Below, one piece after another: positions 14,239 through 27,000 of a stretch of DNA of 64,000 nt. The DNA is from Stichopus chloronotus (Eukaryota; Echinodermata; Holothuroidea; Aspidochirotida; Stichopodidae), in assembly GCA_021234535.1 (NCBI GenBank), contig CM037845.1:8362143-8426142 (forward strand). Direction: 5' to 3'. The notes under the pieces are model-generated. The model worked only from the letters and a program-made list of their open reading frames with translations. It did no database searches and was not told the origin of the DNA. Position numbers and translations under genes: made by a program. Within the stretch, counting starts at the first letter, position 1. Each line of letters starts with the position of its first letter.

Positions 14239-14869
14239 TTCTTGGTATCGCCTTCCTTTATGCTAGCAAATGTATAGCCTTGTTATGTATTTGGTATTTC
14301 AGCTCCATTAAACAAAGGTAATATGTATTGAGTGTGAAGAAATGTTGTGGTTGGTACTCAAGTGCTGTATATTACTATTTCAAAAATTTAGTCTTGTCTT
14401 TTTTGGTTGGTCCCCTGTTTTCTGTTGGGACAAAAAGTATTTCGGAACACCAAATGTGGAAGTGTGTCATTGGAAGGACATCTTAGAATATTGGTTAAAA
14501 ATCAGGTCTGCAATTTATGGTGGAAGGGACTTGATGTTTAATCAAATCTAATGCGACATGAATGACACTTTTTTGTGAAAGAAGAGTCAATTCAGAGGAC
14601 TTACTCCCTGATTGCCACTTTAAAACCCAAACACACTGATGGGTTCCTAGGTAATTACATTTAGTCTGTTACAGCATTTGTAATAAAAACCCTTTAGATG
14701 AGCTGAAACCTCTACAGGTGACTAATCAGTTTTTATTGCCTCATTTAGTGACATCATCTTTTTCAAAGTGAACTTAATAATCACGCTTGCATAAACGCTT
14801 GCCCGTTCACCTTTTTGCAAATATTTGCCCTGCCATTAATCTTGTTTTCATTGTCATCATTTGAAACAG

Positions 14870-15059
14870 CTGACAGGGGAGGTTGGCATGAGAATCAAGG
14901 ATCTTGTCTCAGCGGCATCAATGGAGTACAAACTTCCAGAGTGCAGGATAAAGCTGGCTGTAACGAAGGCCCATCTGAATGAGGATGCAGAGGCCATGCT
15001 GGTGGAGGGCCATCAGATCCAATTTGAGGAGAGACTGAACAGTTCGTCATCAGCTAAAG
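14870..15059 (+). CDS. RhoGEF exon 1 of window: region N-terminal to DH domain
   Basis: Exon of 190 nt, phase 0 in and phase 1 out. The acceptor is 'ttgaaacag|CTG' and the donor 'AAAG|GTACAT'. It encodes about 63 residues starting 'LTGEVGMRIKDLVSAASM' and ending in a serine run 'NSSSSAK'. The composition is coding-like: many Glu, Ala and Leu codons, and G/C-richer than the flanking intron. The alternation of short hydrophobic segments ('MRIKDLV', 'CRIKLAVT', 'GHQIQFEERL') would suit a small alpha/beta or ubiquitin-like fold such as the Ras-binding-type domains found ahead of some DH domains. I cannot assign it, and that reading is inference. An upstream exon ending in phase 0 is required but was not found. 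Confidence 0.8.
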
Positions 15060-18000
15060 GTACATTTTGAACGTCATTAAAGTTATGAATCCTTTAGATT
15101 TACTTTTTAAATTTACTTTTCTCCTCACCTAATTGTCTTGACATTGTAGACATACCTTTTGCTTTCAATAATATACTGTTTCACTTAGTGTGAGGTATTC
15201 TGCATCCAGGACTCTTTCACCACACCCTTTATGCTGTAGATCGACCTAATTTAACTTTCGCTCTGAAGCCTCTGAAGGATCCTTGAATTTTGCTCACAGA
15301 ACCACTAGTGGGTAGTAGTTCAGGAAGGAGGTTCTAGTCCAATTTGGGTTAGGGCAAAGGTAGAGGACTGGCTAATGGTTACCAGCTGTTTCTTGCACGG
15401 TAGTGGGAGTGCAGTAGTTGTTTGGGGACAAGTAGGTTTGACCTTCGTAACTATCCAATCTAGGTGAGTGCTGGGATTTCTCTTACCTATTTCTTTAATT
15501 TATATTGCTTTTCCCTCACTGGAGTTATGTAAAAACATCTCTGCAGCGTGACTGTGATGTTAGAATGCTTTAGGTTTGGGGGTATCTGTGATGGTGTTGC
15601 TTTAGATACATTTTAAATTGCTACTTCGTGTAATTCACAGGTCATGGGGCTTCAGATAAATATAGTAATCCCACTTTCTACGAGTACTAGTTCCACCCCA
15701 TTAGCTCTTTCCTTTCCTCCACGTGCTCTCGGCCCACAAAGACTTATTACGCCAATGTGAACACATTCGCACATGAGCATACGTCGCCTTCCGTGTTCCC
15801 AGTGAGATTTGCTCTGTCAGCAGTGTGGGTGCCTGTAAAACCCACTGGACAAATTTTTCGGAGAAGCCTCTGCAAGCAGTGGTGGTACCATGCTGGTCTT
15901 GACTTCCTAGGTACAGCAACCGCACATTGCTGGATATCTGTTTACACTCATGTTTAGTAATCCCAGTTACCTTAATTCTCTATGTCAGTGTAACATAGAA
16001 ACCTTTTTCCACAGAGAGGATAAATCCCTTTATGAATTAATACCCATAGGAACATTAAATTTACTCCTGTCCACACTTACTTGTCTACACACAACTAATG
16101 CAAACTGCTACAGGGTAGGAACATTACTCATTTTAACATCAAGTGTGTCCATCAAGAGTACATGGATATATTTCCTTAAAAGTGTTGCTTTTCCAACTCA
16201 TGCACGAGGTAGACTTTGAAGGTAAGACAGCATAAATGTTGAATATTCACTTTACTTATCTGAGCAGTTTGGAATATAACCACCGTATGTTTTACCCACC
16301 TTTTATGACCTGGATCCAAAATTACTTCATGGTTCCTTCATAAAGACAAAAGTAACGTAACCACTGTGTGAACACAGTGCGTCAGATTGCACAATTTTGA
16401 CTGCTGTACACAGCGAGTAGTTCCAAACAGGAGTTTTCCTCTTTTACCTGGGGAAAATTGGTGATCCTTTTTATGAATAGGTATAGGTTGGTGAATGTAA
16501 CACACTAGTAGTATTAAAGATCCCTGCACACAAATGTGTTGTATGGTACTATGGAAATGCCATTTTCATGATACAGGGGACATTTGGTCGGGTACATGGG
16601 TACCAGATGGTTACGAAATGAAAATACCCAGTTCTGATTTTTAGGAATCCATGAAAATGCCAGCTACCGCTTTTGGGTGCCAAAATGCAAGAGATTTTAA
16701 GGCTAAGAATGGAACGAAAAAACAAGAATACTCAGGTTTTAGTCCCGAAACAGCCGCCTTTGCGTGAGGCAAACAGCGAGGCAAAAACACACGTTGGCAA
16801 GGCACTCGAACGAAAGGCAAACAAGGGCGAGCTAGGCCTTAGAGGGTGCGGTGTCAGAATTGACTTCGAGGTTAGTAGAGCGTAGGTCAAACTGATGCAG
16901 TAGTGTGGCAAGGGGTAAGTATAGTCACTCGTGAATACCCACACCAGTGAGTTGTGGGGATTCTGATTTTTAGGAATCCATGAAAATGCCAGCTACCGCT
17001 TTTGGGTGCCAAAATGCAAAAGATTTTAAAGTCGAAAACTGCACATAAAGTTAATGACAAATATGTTGAGGGTCTTTGCTGCAGAGAATTTCTCAAATGA
17101 GGGGGACTGCAGTATGAAAGGTTTTTTCCAGTAGGATTGGGGGAATACTTTAAGAGAAAGGGGAATGTTCTCAGCCATCACAGAGATGTCAAATTGGGAA
17201 GACTGGCCCGAGGTCTCAGCAGATTCCGTCACCGTCTCTGGCCACTGCCTTCCTCTTTCAGTTTGTTCCTGACTTCCAGCTGACCCGATCTGCTTGTGTA
17301 AGAGCGGTATCTGTAGTAACGGTACCAGCAGTTTGTGCGTAAGGATCACTTGACATGGAAACTATTGGCACTCTGCATGGGACACAAGATTACTTCACTT
17401 TCTAATAGGTAGTGCTTTGGTGAATGATGTACTTCACGTGCCGATGTTGCCTTTATTAAATATCTAAAAGTAGTTTGCCGCTGTAGAACAACAGTTTTTC
17501 AAGATTTATCAGAGAATTAAAGTATTGTAGCTGAGTCTACTTAGATAACACTTTCTGCACTTCCAGTTTTCCAACCTACTAGTGGAAAATCCTCACTAGG
17601 AAAATGAAAAGAATATAAAGTAAAATATATATGTAGAAGATACATGTAAATCTTACAAGATTACTTGGAATTGAGATGTTTTTCCTAGTCCTGTATGAAT
17701 GAATAAATCTAATTTATCCTAAAATAATGTTGTAGATAAGGTGGTAGCATTCATAAATCCTGTAGTCTGAATGAGACCCAAGAATAAATGGTGAATTGTA
17801 AAATAACTCAATCACCAAGTCACAGTGATCCAAATAATTGACAGCAGTTTGATCTGCTGCAGTTTGACATGCTTCTTTTTTGTCACTGTTTTTAAATTTG
17901 AGAACATAACTCCAGTTTAATAGACCCATAACAACTATTCCAGTCTGTTTTGTTGAACGGGCCCTTTGATCATTAAAAAATCCGAGGACTCTCAGGCACA

Positions 18001-21000
18001 TTCGTTTTAAATACTGTAGCTTGTGTTATTGTGACTCTTCATGCAAAACAGAAACACAAAAGGGATGTTGAGGTTGACAGAACTCCTTTCTTCGCCCTCC
18101 ATTCTATTCAGAAGGTCACACGGAGGAGGGCTCAATAACCTGAACAAGGACCCAGATTTTTTGACTCCCAGTGGCCTTGAAGCGCATAGGGGATGCTTAG
18201 TTGCAGAAGTCCAATGGCTTATATTTACTTTGATGTGGAACCTGTTTGCACTGTCAGAAATATAGTGTTTGATTTATTTATGGACTGAGATAGAGTAGGT
18301 AAATTAAAGGGGAGTCATCTTGATGTAGGGGTTCCTGAAGTGCCGGTTCCTAATCATAAGTTTTTCTTTTTTTTTCTTGATTGGTGTCCACTAATGTTTG
18401 CATGGGCGATGATTTTCAAGTGCTTGCGTAGTATCCATTCAGTTAGACTGGTGCCCAATGTCTGCCGTGGAGGGTTATTGATTGGCAGCGTCATTAAATG
18501 CTTGCTTAGCATATCCGTGACGATCAGTATTTGCCGAGCTCAGGTTGGTAGATGGATAGAGGAAGATATTTGGAGTATTCTTCATCTGCAAGCTCAAAAC
18601 TTGGTACGTCAACTGATCAGAGCAACATACCCAATGAGTGATCAACATCATTAAGAGTTTCACCTGTTCTCTCTCTCCTCCTCTTGGAGTTTTCCCTAAC
18701 CTTCCCTTCTTTCCCATTTCTCCAAACATTTGTTACAACTACAAGGGATTTTAAATCACCGATTTTATTGATTTTAAGTTTCCTAAAAGAAAGAAAAACG
18801 GTGGAAATGACACTCAAAGTGTACTCTGTGAGTAATACCATCTTTGTGCTGAGCAATCTTATTTGATAGGTAGTAACCATGGAAACTTTCGGTGGAAGTT
18901 AATTAGACATTTTTATGTGCAGTACCACATTTGTGTATTTAGTTTCAAAAAGGCCAGTTCAAGGTATGGATATGTGGTGTCCAGTACAAAGGCTGAAAAC
19001 TGTTTCAAACTGTTTCACTATGTATGACAATAACATTTATTTTATACTAAGTAGAACTCAAAATCATTGGTGTGCTGTAAGTTGAACCCCAGAGAATGAC
19101 ACACTAGAATTTACTTAGTTTGGCTTCTCTAACTTGCACAGCATGTAATCAGTTTGTCTAGTAAAAAATCCTCTTTGGTGGAAGGTATAGTGCAATACTG
19201 CCCCCATTTGTTGTAAGTTTGGATCTGGGCTGCTGTTCTGTTTTCCCTTGTTAATATTCTTAAAACAGATTGATTAATTTCTTTTTTTTTCATTTATATT
19301 TCTCACTTATAGTACATAGTTTATAGTTTACTTGAAGTTGCATCAAAGCAATAAGTCAAAATGAGTTAAAAGAACAAGAAAGAGAGAAATGAAAACATTT
19401 TACCTCAAAAATATGTTTTTTAAAAGCTTCAAAACTAAGAAGAAAACTGAATGCTGCGTTGTTGGTATAAATCTTTGCAAGGTGTGGTAGCAAGTGCGCA
19501 GGTTTTCAGTGTCTTTTGAATGAATAAACAGTTGCTTAAACTCAAAGGAGAGTAGTAAATGCATGAACTGTAAACATGATGCATTGTTGATGTACATAGA
19601 TGTTAGTATTTAATGCTCCATTCTGCTCTCTACATTATCAATGATGATTTGCCATCTTTTGTATGCAATGTAAATGCCATCTTCAATCCAGTGTCAATTT
19701 GTTTACATCTAGACCACGCTTCCTCAATTAAATTCACTGAAGCGCCACTTGTCCAAATGTTTTTGATATAATGGGCCACTGATAGCGTTCCTGAGGGAAG
19801 GGTATGATAGGGGATGCCCCTCTCCTCTTTTGGAAATCCTTTGCATTTTAGAAGGGGCTCAGATGCAAACTGGTGCAAGAGTTGTATATCTGCAGGTCAT
19901 TACGACCACAAGCTCTTAAAACTGTCCATGCTAAAAATAGCTCAGTTTTAGGAATTATTGACGTCAGTGCAACAGTGGCATTTCTATGTTTTGACAGAAC
20001 AATTCTACAATGTAACACAATTTTTTTCCATTTAGGTCTTTACTTTTACATTCATTGATTTTTTTTTTTCCGTTTTTGATACATTTTTCACTTTTCTCCT
20101 CTCCTCCCACTCAGATGATCGAAGTGCTCTGCTCTCAGATTTTCTAGCCAGCGAAGAGGATTACTTGGAATGTTTGCAGAGTTACTTCCTCACTTACGAG
20201 GAGCCTCTGAGGTGAGAGACATTTCGACAGGCTGACATCCGTAATTGCTACAGGCCACGTGAGGGTGATAATGAAGGTCGTGAACTCTCAACCAAATGTC
20301 ATGCATTTGCCTCAGAAAGAAGATTCTACTTTTCTTTAGGGCATTTTGTGGATGCAAAAAGTCAATCTGAAATTTTAATGAATTCACGTGCAAAGCGAAT
20401 ATTTTCAAATAGTTTGATCTTTTTCCCAGAACTTGTTTTGGCTGTAGTGTCTTCAAGAGCGTCTTTATGTTTTATGTCACTGTTTGGCTGTCTGTAGTTT
20501 GTTGTAGATTGGTAAACAGAAATGTACATTAAAGGGAAATAGGGCATTTGTATAACAGAAAACATCCATATTATTAAAACCAATGTTTGTGGACGCAGAA
20601 TGATAGATTGTTCAAAATTAGGACGGACAGTAGCCTTCTTTTCAAGAAATAAGTTTCTCACAGATAGAAACTCAGTTATTTGTTGCTCAACACCAATTTG
20701 TTCACCCAAACTTTTCAAAATTCAAATGATGCATCTTTCCTTACTCATCACATGCATAATGTTTTGAGGAGATGAAGCTTTGGCAGGTGTTTATTGATGA
20801 GACTGAATGGTTTAACAATGACTAACGCTATTTCTTTTGTATGTCATGTTGGTGTATTCTAAACACCCTATTTCCCTTTAAATGGAGACAGTGCAATTCA
20901 CAAAGTAGTGCGTGTCCCGGTAACTTCAGATTGGGAAAAGGTTAGTGTTTATATTTTGATGAAGGAAAGAATAAGACCCTAGTTGAAAGGTTGTGAGTGT

Positions 21001-24000
21001 AACCTATGTATCATGAGCATTTGATTTGGTAAGCTCCAATGACAAGTTTTCCACATCTTTTTCTGACAAAATTTCCGCAATAGTCTGTTTTTAAATTCAA
21101 AACTCTCATCTTTTACCCCACTTTCTGATTTTGATTTGAAGTTTGGTCAAATTTTATCTTTGTGAGACAAAGGGAAAATGATTTATGTTTTGCATTTGCC
21201 TATTTGTGCAGCGAAGAGCTGTTTCTATGTGATTCTAGAAAATTTCAGTTGGAACCATTTCTTCCTTGTTTGTCTCATTAGTTATTTGTTTGTACAATGT
21301 TTAGAAAATTGCATATTCGTCCCATGTTTTGTGTGGTTCATTTGTGTACCGTCTTTTTTTTCCTTTTTTGAGCAGTCTGTTTGGAATTACATCACAGTCT
21401 CAAACTTTTCTTACGAATGCAATTTAAATAATGTTTTTGTCTTGGCTATTTATGTTCTCTTGTTTACTGCACTCCTGAGTTTCTTCCGTCTCATGCGCTT
21501 TTGATCAGCTTTCTATTGGAACCACTGGACTATGTCGTAAGGTGCATCCCGGCATGTTTCGTATTCACGTTGCTCTTATTTCCTTTTGATGCGGTTCAAA
21601 TAAACTCCTCTGATAGAAGAGGAAACATGAAATGCTGCACTATTGCAGCATGTGAAACCACTTTTAGGTGATCTGTTACTGTTCCTCCTTGAATAGTACC
21701 CATACCATACCAGTGACTTTGGATTGGTCAATTGTTCAAGTCTAACATCATTATTGTGATATGTAACCTTATTTTCACGTTACCTTAATCTTGCGGATTT
21801 AAACAAAGAAAAATGTACATCTTTTGCTCTTCAGCCAACTGCTGTCTTTATCTCCAAGTGACAAGCGACTGTTGTTTGTGCCGCTGAAACCATTTCTGAA
21901 GTGCAGTAAACGACTCATTGCCCAGGTGAGTTCTCACAATGTTTTTGCCATCATGTTTTGCATGCATGTGTTCAAAATCTGACCTTTTTGACAAACTCAA
22001 TTATGGAACCTGCCAAGGAAAATTGTCTTGTGCTTGTAAAGCCAAGTTTTTGTGGAGCTTCTTAAAGGGAAATAAGGCGTTTGTTTGACAGAAAACAACC
22101 GTAGATTTAAAACCAGTGTTTGTAAAGGTAGAATGACAGATTATTCAAAATAAGGAAGGACCATAGCCTCCTTTTCAAGAAATAAGTTTCTCATAGATAG
22201 AAATTCAGTTATTTGTTGCTCAACAATAATTTGTTCACCCAAACTTTTCAAAATTCAGATGATGCACCTTCTGTTACTCACCACATGCATAATGTTTTGA
22301 GGAGATGAAGGTCTTGTAGATGTTTATTGGTGTGACTGAATGGCTTAATAATGATTAGAGTTATTTTCTTCGCATGCCATGTTGATATACTCTAAACGCC
22401 CTGTTTCCCTTTAAGTTTGAGCTTTGGTCCACTAATTAGCACTGCTGAGCCAGAGGTTTTGAGAAAGCTGGGGAAACTATTTCAAAATATCAAAGATTGC
22501 AAGCTATCACCTATGATGCACAGAGGTATGTTTGCACATCTCTTTGTGCTAGTATTATAGTAATAATAGGTTGGATTTTTACAGTACCATTCCAGTACGC
22601 AAGTGGAGCTTCACAAAAGATAGTCAACAGCACTTATAAGTTACCATTTCAAATTATCTAGCATATTTTGATATCGTTATGGGGGTTTTTTTTGTCGCAA
22701 TTGTGACAAAAGTCATCTGAAAATCTTACTTAAAGAAATGAATGCATCCCGTCTTCTATTTAGTTGTGGCAGACTATCCCATCCATAGAATGCCTTCCAA
22801 AATCTAGTACCAACTCAACTCTTCTGCCCAACTCCTTTGGAACCCTTCCTCAATGAACTCAGCTCTCATCCCTTTTACCTTTAATCATTACCTTCATCCT
22901 GACTATCGCTTCTCATCCCTCCTACTAATCTGTCTCTCAAGTCCAAGTTGTTTTAAAATTAGAAATGTAATTTACAAAGAATGTGTACTCGAATGATAGG
23001 GAAATGTACACCCTCTGAATCCTCGTTAACCACCAGTAATTAATGAACCAAGCGCTGTTTCTGGTGACTGTTGGCTTGGCAGGTGATTGAGATCAAAACT
23101 AGCCCCACCAAAAGACAAGTTCCTCGTGATCTTTGCTGCTTCTGATGTAAAGAGATTTTCTCTGTTGATGCATTGCTTGCACTTTTGTCCAACTTTTATT
23201 TTGCTAGCTTCTCTTTACCTTGCACAGCGCCCTCGTTTTTGTCTTTTTGACAACACGTCAGATTAGCAATTGAGCAGTTTGGAAAATTTTTAGGGGATGA
23301 ATACATGTACAGCACTCTCTATAATGGACTGACTTTTTTTTAATTTACTAATTGGCAAGTGTACTTCTTGTGTGGCTCTTGTTCAATCACAAATAAACTG
23401 TTTTAGTGCAGTAAGGTTAATAGTGTAATATGTCAAGAAGAAAAAGAGAGTTTAGAGAGAGAGAGAGAGAGAAGGGGGGGGGGGGGGCAAGGGGGCAGAG
23501 GGAAAGTCAGGAGTTAGGAGGTGGAGGACAATTAACAGGAGCAGGAGAGTGATGCTGGAGATTTCAGAAAGTGTTGAATGTGTTATATTGTAAATTGTTT
23601 AGGAACATTGAGTGCTACTGAGTCACTTAAAATGACCACAGTTTCTATGTTCATGTAACTGCAGGAGCAGCACATGGGTCTTAATGTAGCTAGTATTGGT
23701 AGGGCCTCTGTCATACACATCAGCCTGAAGGTATAGTACTGTGGTGGGTCTTTACATAGCTAGTACAGAAGGGCCCTGTCAAAATATCACTCTCATAGAA
23801 CCCTGGACACACGGCTCGTCCTATGACATTAAACTGCATAAAATTGTAAAGAAATGCAGCATGTTCCTGTGTACATGTGTGTGTGCGTTTGTGTACGCGT
23901 GTGATGTCTGCATTGTGTGTGTGTGTATGGTGTGTTGTGCCTGCATTTTCTTGGTATTTGATCACTGCATTCCATACCTGCGTGATGTCTGCATGTGCAC

Positions 24001-27000
24001 GTAACCAAGGGTGGAAGGGTGGGAGACACGTGTCCCCAAAATTTTTCAATTAAAGGTCCTGCTTCTTTGGAATACAAATGCAGGGAGAAAATGTGGAAAT
24101 CTTGCACCATTTTGCATGTGGAACCCTTGAAAAAAGCAAATTTTTTTCAATGGAGAGGGAGCCCCTCCCCTTAGATCCATCCCCAGGCTGGAAAAGTCCA
24201 ACATTGATGTGCCCCCCGTTTTATTAGTCTGGCTACGAGCCTTGAAAACCATTATGAAGTTGGTATGCATCACTAATTCGAAATAAAATTAGCCGCTTCC
24301 CTCCCTGCTCCCAAATATGCTAGATTTATTACCTGTCATGATTCTCAAACTATCAGTGAGTTTCTCTTCACAATTCAACTTATTAAAAGGCATTTATTGC
24401 ATTTCTGTCTTCATACTGACAGATTTACTGTGATGCGCAGTTCGCTTGTTGTATTCAAAGGCATTATGGTCCATATAAACCAAATTCACTGCTAGGGTCT
24501 GATCTGTACTGAAGGGAGTTCTCCACCATCACTGCTCCTGTTTCTTAAAAAGATCCAAACACTTTTGTATGCAATTCATCGTTCTCATTTTCAGGGAAAA
24601 TCTCGCAAAGTTTGGAAAAGTTTAGCAAATATTCAACGTACGAGCCTGGTGCGAGGAATCATTCGGTCGGTGATGTAGTACCGACAAATCTTGATTGAAC
24701 AGTGCTGGTGACCTTGATCTCACTCTTTGGGTTGCAAAATACTGTTCTGATCTCTTAGTTCGTGGTAAAATCTTACGTTTCACGGAGGAGCGGAATAAAC
24801 CTGGATTTCGAAGTATTGTTCTGAACGAGCGAAATGTTTCAGGATTAGTTGACTTAAACGATGTTGCTCCGTGAATGATGTTCAACTGGAACCGATAAAC
24901 AGAGGATAGAAATACATTTGAGGCAATTACACAGCTCATCTTCACTTGATTTATCTTAAAGTATCAGCAGTAATTAAATGTTCTGTCCACTTCAATGTAA
25001 ACAGCTGCCCCACATGAAAATTATCTCTCTCAGTTCCTAAACCAAGGAACTTTGGGGATTTTGTTGGTTCTACATCACACATTTTCAGGTTTGCACTGAA
25101 GCCCAACTTTCAAAGCATTATTTACCATCTTAGGAACTTTCTCCTGGCAAAATTTTTATGTTTCATTGATAGCATAGTGAAACATCTCATATCACGGTAA
25201 GTTTTTTCTGTTGGTGGAGAATTCCAATATGGTTCAAACCTCATTTCAAATGTTGGATCAGTTTGTTTTGTAGACTTTAAGTGTTCCTGATGAAGGAAAA
25301 CGTCATTGTTTTGAAGTGATGATATGCAGGGAATGCAGGTTGCTGGAAATTTTTTCCACTTTCTTAAATGCTAGTTACTAGGCAACCAACCATACTGATC
25401 AAAATATCCAGTTCAGACATTGGTGTTTTTGACTTTAGCAAAGCTATAACAAGCAGGTATTATGTTTGCTCAGGCAGGGTCCAGATTGACAGTTCCTCCA
25501 AAGCGACTTGCATTGCAGTCAATGAAATAATTCGTACAAAAGACCATCATAGCCCCAGATCAAAAGCTATTACCATCTAAACAAAACACCACAACAAAGC
25601 ACTGATTTGATATTGCGTTAACTTAAAGGAATATACACTTAAAGAGATGTGCATGAGTTAGATAGTTGAGATGTTTTTGAGTTAGTACTTGTGCATAAAT
25701 TTTTGTTATGGTATACTGAGACTGACAGGCCTGTAAAAGCAGACAGGTCATATCTTACAGGGTCACATAAGACACAGCCAGCCAATAAACAAACTCCAAC
25801 TACAACGAAAAGGGAAATGCATACCTTCCAAGTGACCAGCATTTCGCAGGTTTGACCAGCATTTGAACACCCAAACCTGCTGACCCGCCACCCTCTTGAA
25901 AAACTCGCATTTCACATCTCCGTAGTAGGCAAAGACAAAAAAAAAGGAAAAAGATCAGTAGGCATGCAGAACAGATTTTTTGGTGGTAACCTAGAGAAAT
26001 TGTGTTGACTGACTTGCCCAAAAAGTGCTACCATATTGCGTGCAGACACTCCTAAGCTTCACGGACATAATTTAGAGGGGGACACCTGCCCTCCTTAAAC
26101 CCTTCCCCCAGGGGGCAGCGATTCACCATTGGACAGATTAAGTGTGGACCAGCAGCTAGCCTCTCGGAACTTCGGAGCTATGGAAATGGTCAGTGATGTT
26201 GCTGATCAATGTAACTGTTTTCATTTCAATGAAAATTCATCAATTTTAGGAAAAAGAGGGAACAGAGGGAGGTAATAAATATTTGGAGGGAGCAATGGTA
26301 CTGAAAAAGTTTCACTCGGCTTTGATGTACCACTGATCAGGTAGCTGGTCCTCCAGCTCCCAGGGCTGATCTTTCCCAAGCTGTGGTGCAGTCCTACACT
26401 GCACGGCACATTTTGGCCCAAGAAGACAGGGCATATATCATCTAGTACAAGGAAAGTTTGCTAATGGCGTCCGATTACTTACTTTCGCCGGTAAGTTAGA
26501 AGACGTCTCCGCTCCCTCTTTCGCATAGCCTCTATCTCACTGAGTGAGTTGGTACATCGGCTTTGAAAGTTTTGAGAGATGAATGTTGAATAAAGTAACC
26601 AATGTTTGCTGCTAACGATGACCCTAAAAGATAATTCTGATATTATTTTTCTAGTATTATAAAAAGTACATCTAAAATTAAGCTTTTTTGTCGTTGTCTT
26701 CATTATTTAAAAAACTGTTTCTTTGGAAGAGCAGGATTGTTTTTGTTTTGTTTTTTCGCTCATCATGAATCCGATCTAACAATGTACAGCTTTAAGAACC
26801 ATTGTTTGAAGTGTGTTGTGTCTCTACCATGTTAAAGGCCTCCGATTCTTTGACATTCACAGCAGGTAGCCTAGGCCCTTGTTAGTACTTGGTAGAACAC
26901 TCCCCTTGCTAAAATGTTACTTCCCCAACAAGACAGAGGAATGACAGAAGGTGTCTAACTTGTTAGGAAAACTTCAAAAAAGTTGGCTTCTGGCCAATTC

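Larger units (their letters stand above)
1..14869. other. Upstream intron or 5' flank, no exon recognised
   Basis: No coding exon could be supported in this 14.9-kb stretch on either strand. Short open frames exist but have no coding-like composition or recognisable domain. It holds the repeats listed separately, a 3' portion near 10168-10205 rich in ATC triplets, poly-T and poly-A runs and a G-run near 6087-6100. One upstream exon ending in phase 0 should exist here or beyond, because exon 1 begins in phase 0 without a start codon. Confidence 0.5.
15060..20114 (+). other. RhoGEF intron 1
   Basis: A 5.05-kb intron from GTACAT to a pyrimidine-rich ..cag. It contains family E copy 2 and the 69-bp direct repeats around 16.6-17.0 kb. 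No further exon was recognised; apart from those repeats it looks like ordinary AT-rich intron. Confidence 0.75.

Noticed and set aside
22450..22526. Open stretch reading 'PEVLRKLGKLFQNIKDCKL' with phases that would fit between exons 3 and 5
   Set aside because: Its acceptor (gctgag) is poor, its ~25 residues are too long for the DH link, and exon 36349-36394 fits phases, length and the 'IG' motif far better.
24622..24945. Minus-strand frame with Arg/Ser-rich stretch
   Set aside because: No repeat of motif, no recognised family, and no splice-compatible neighbours.
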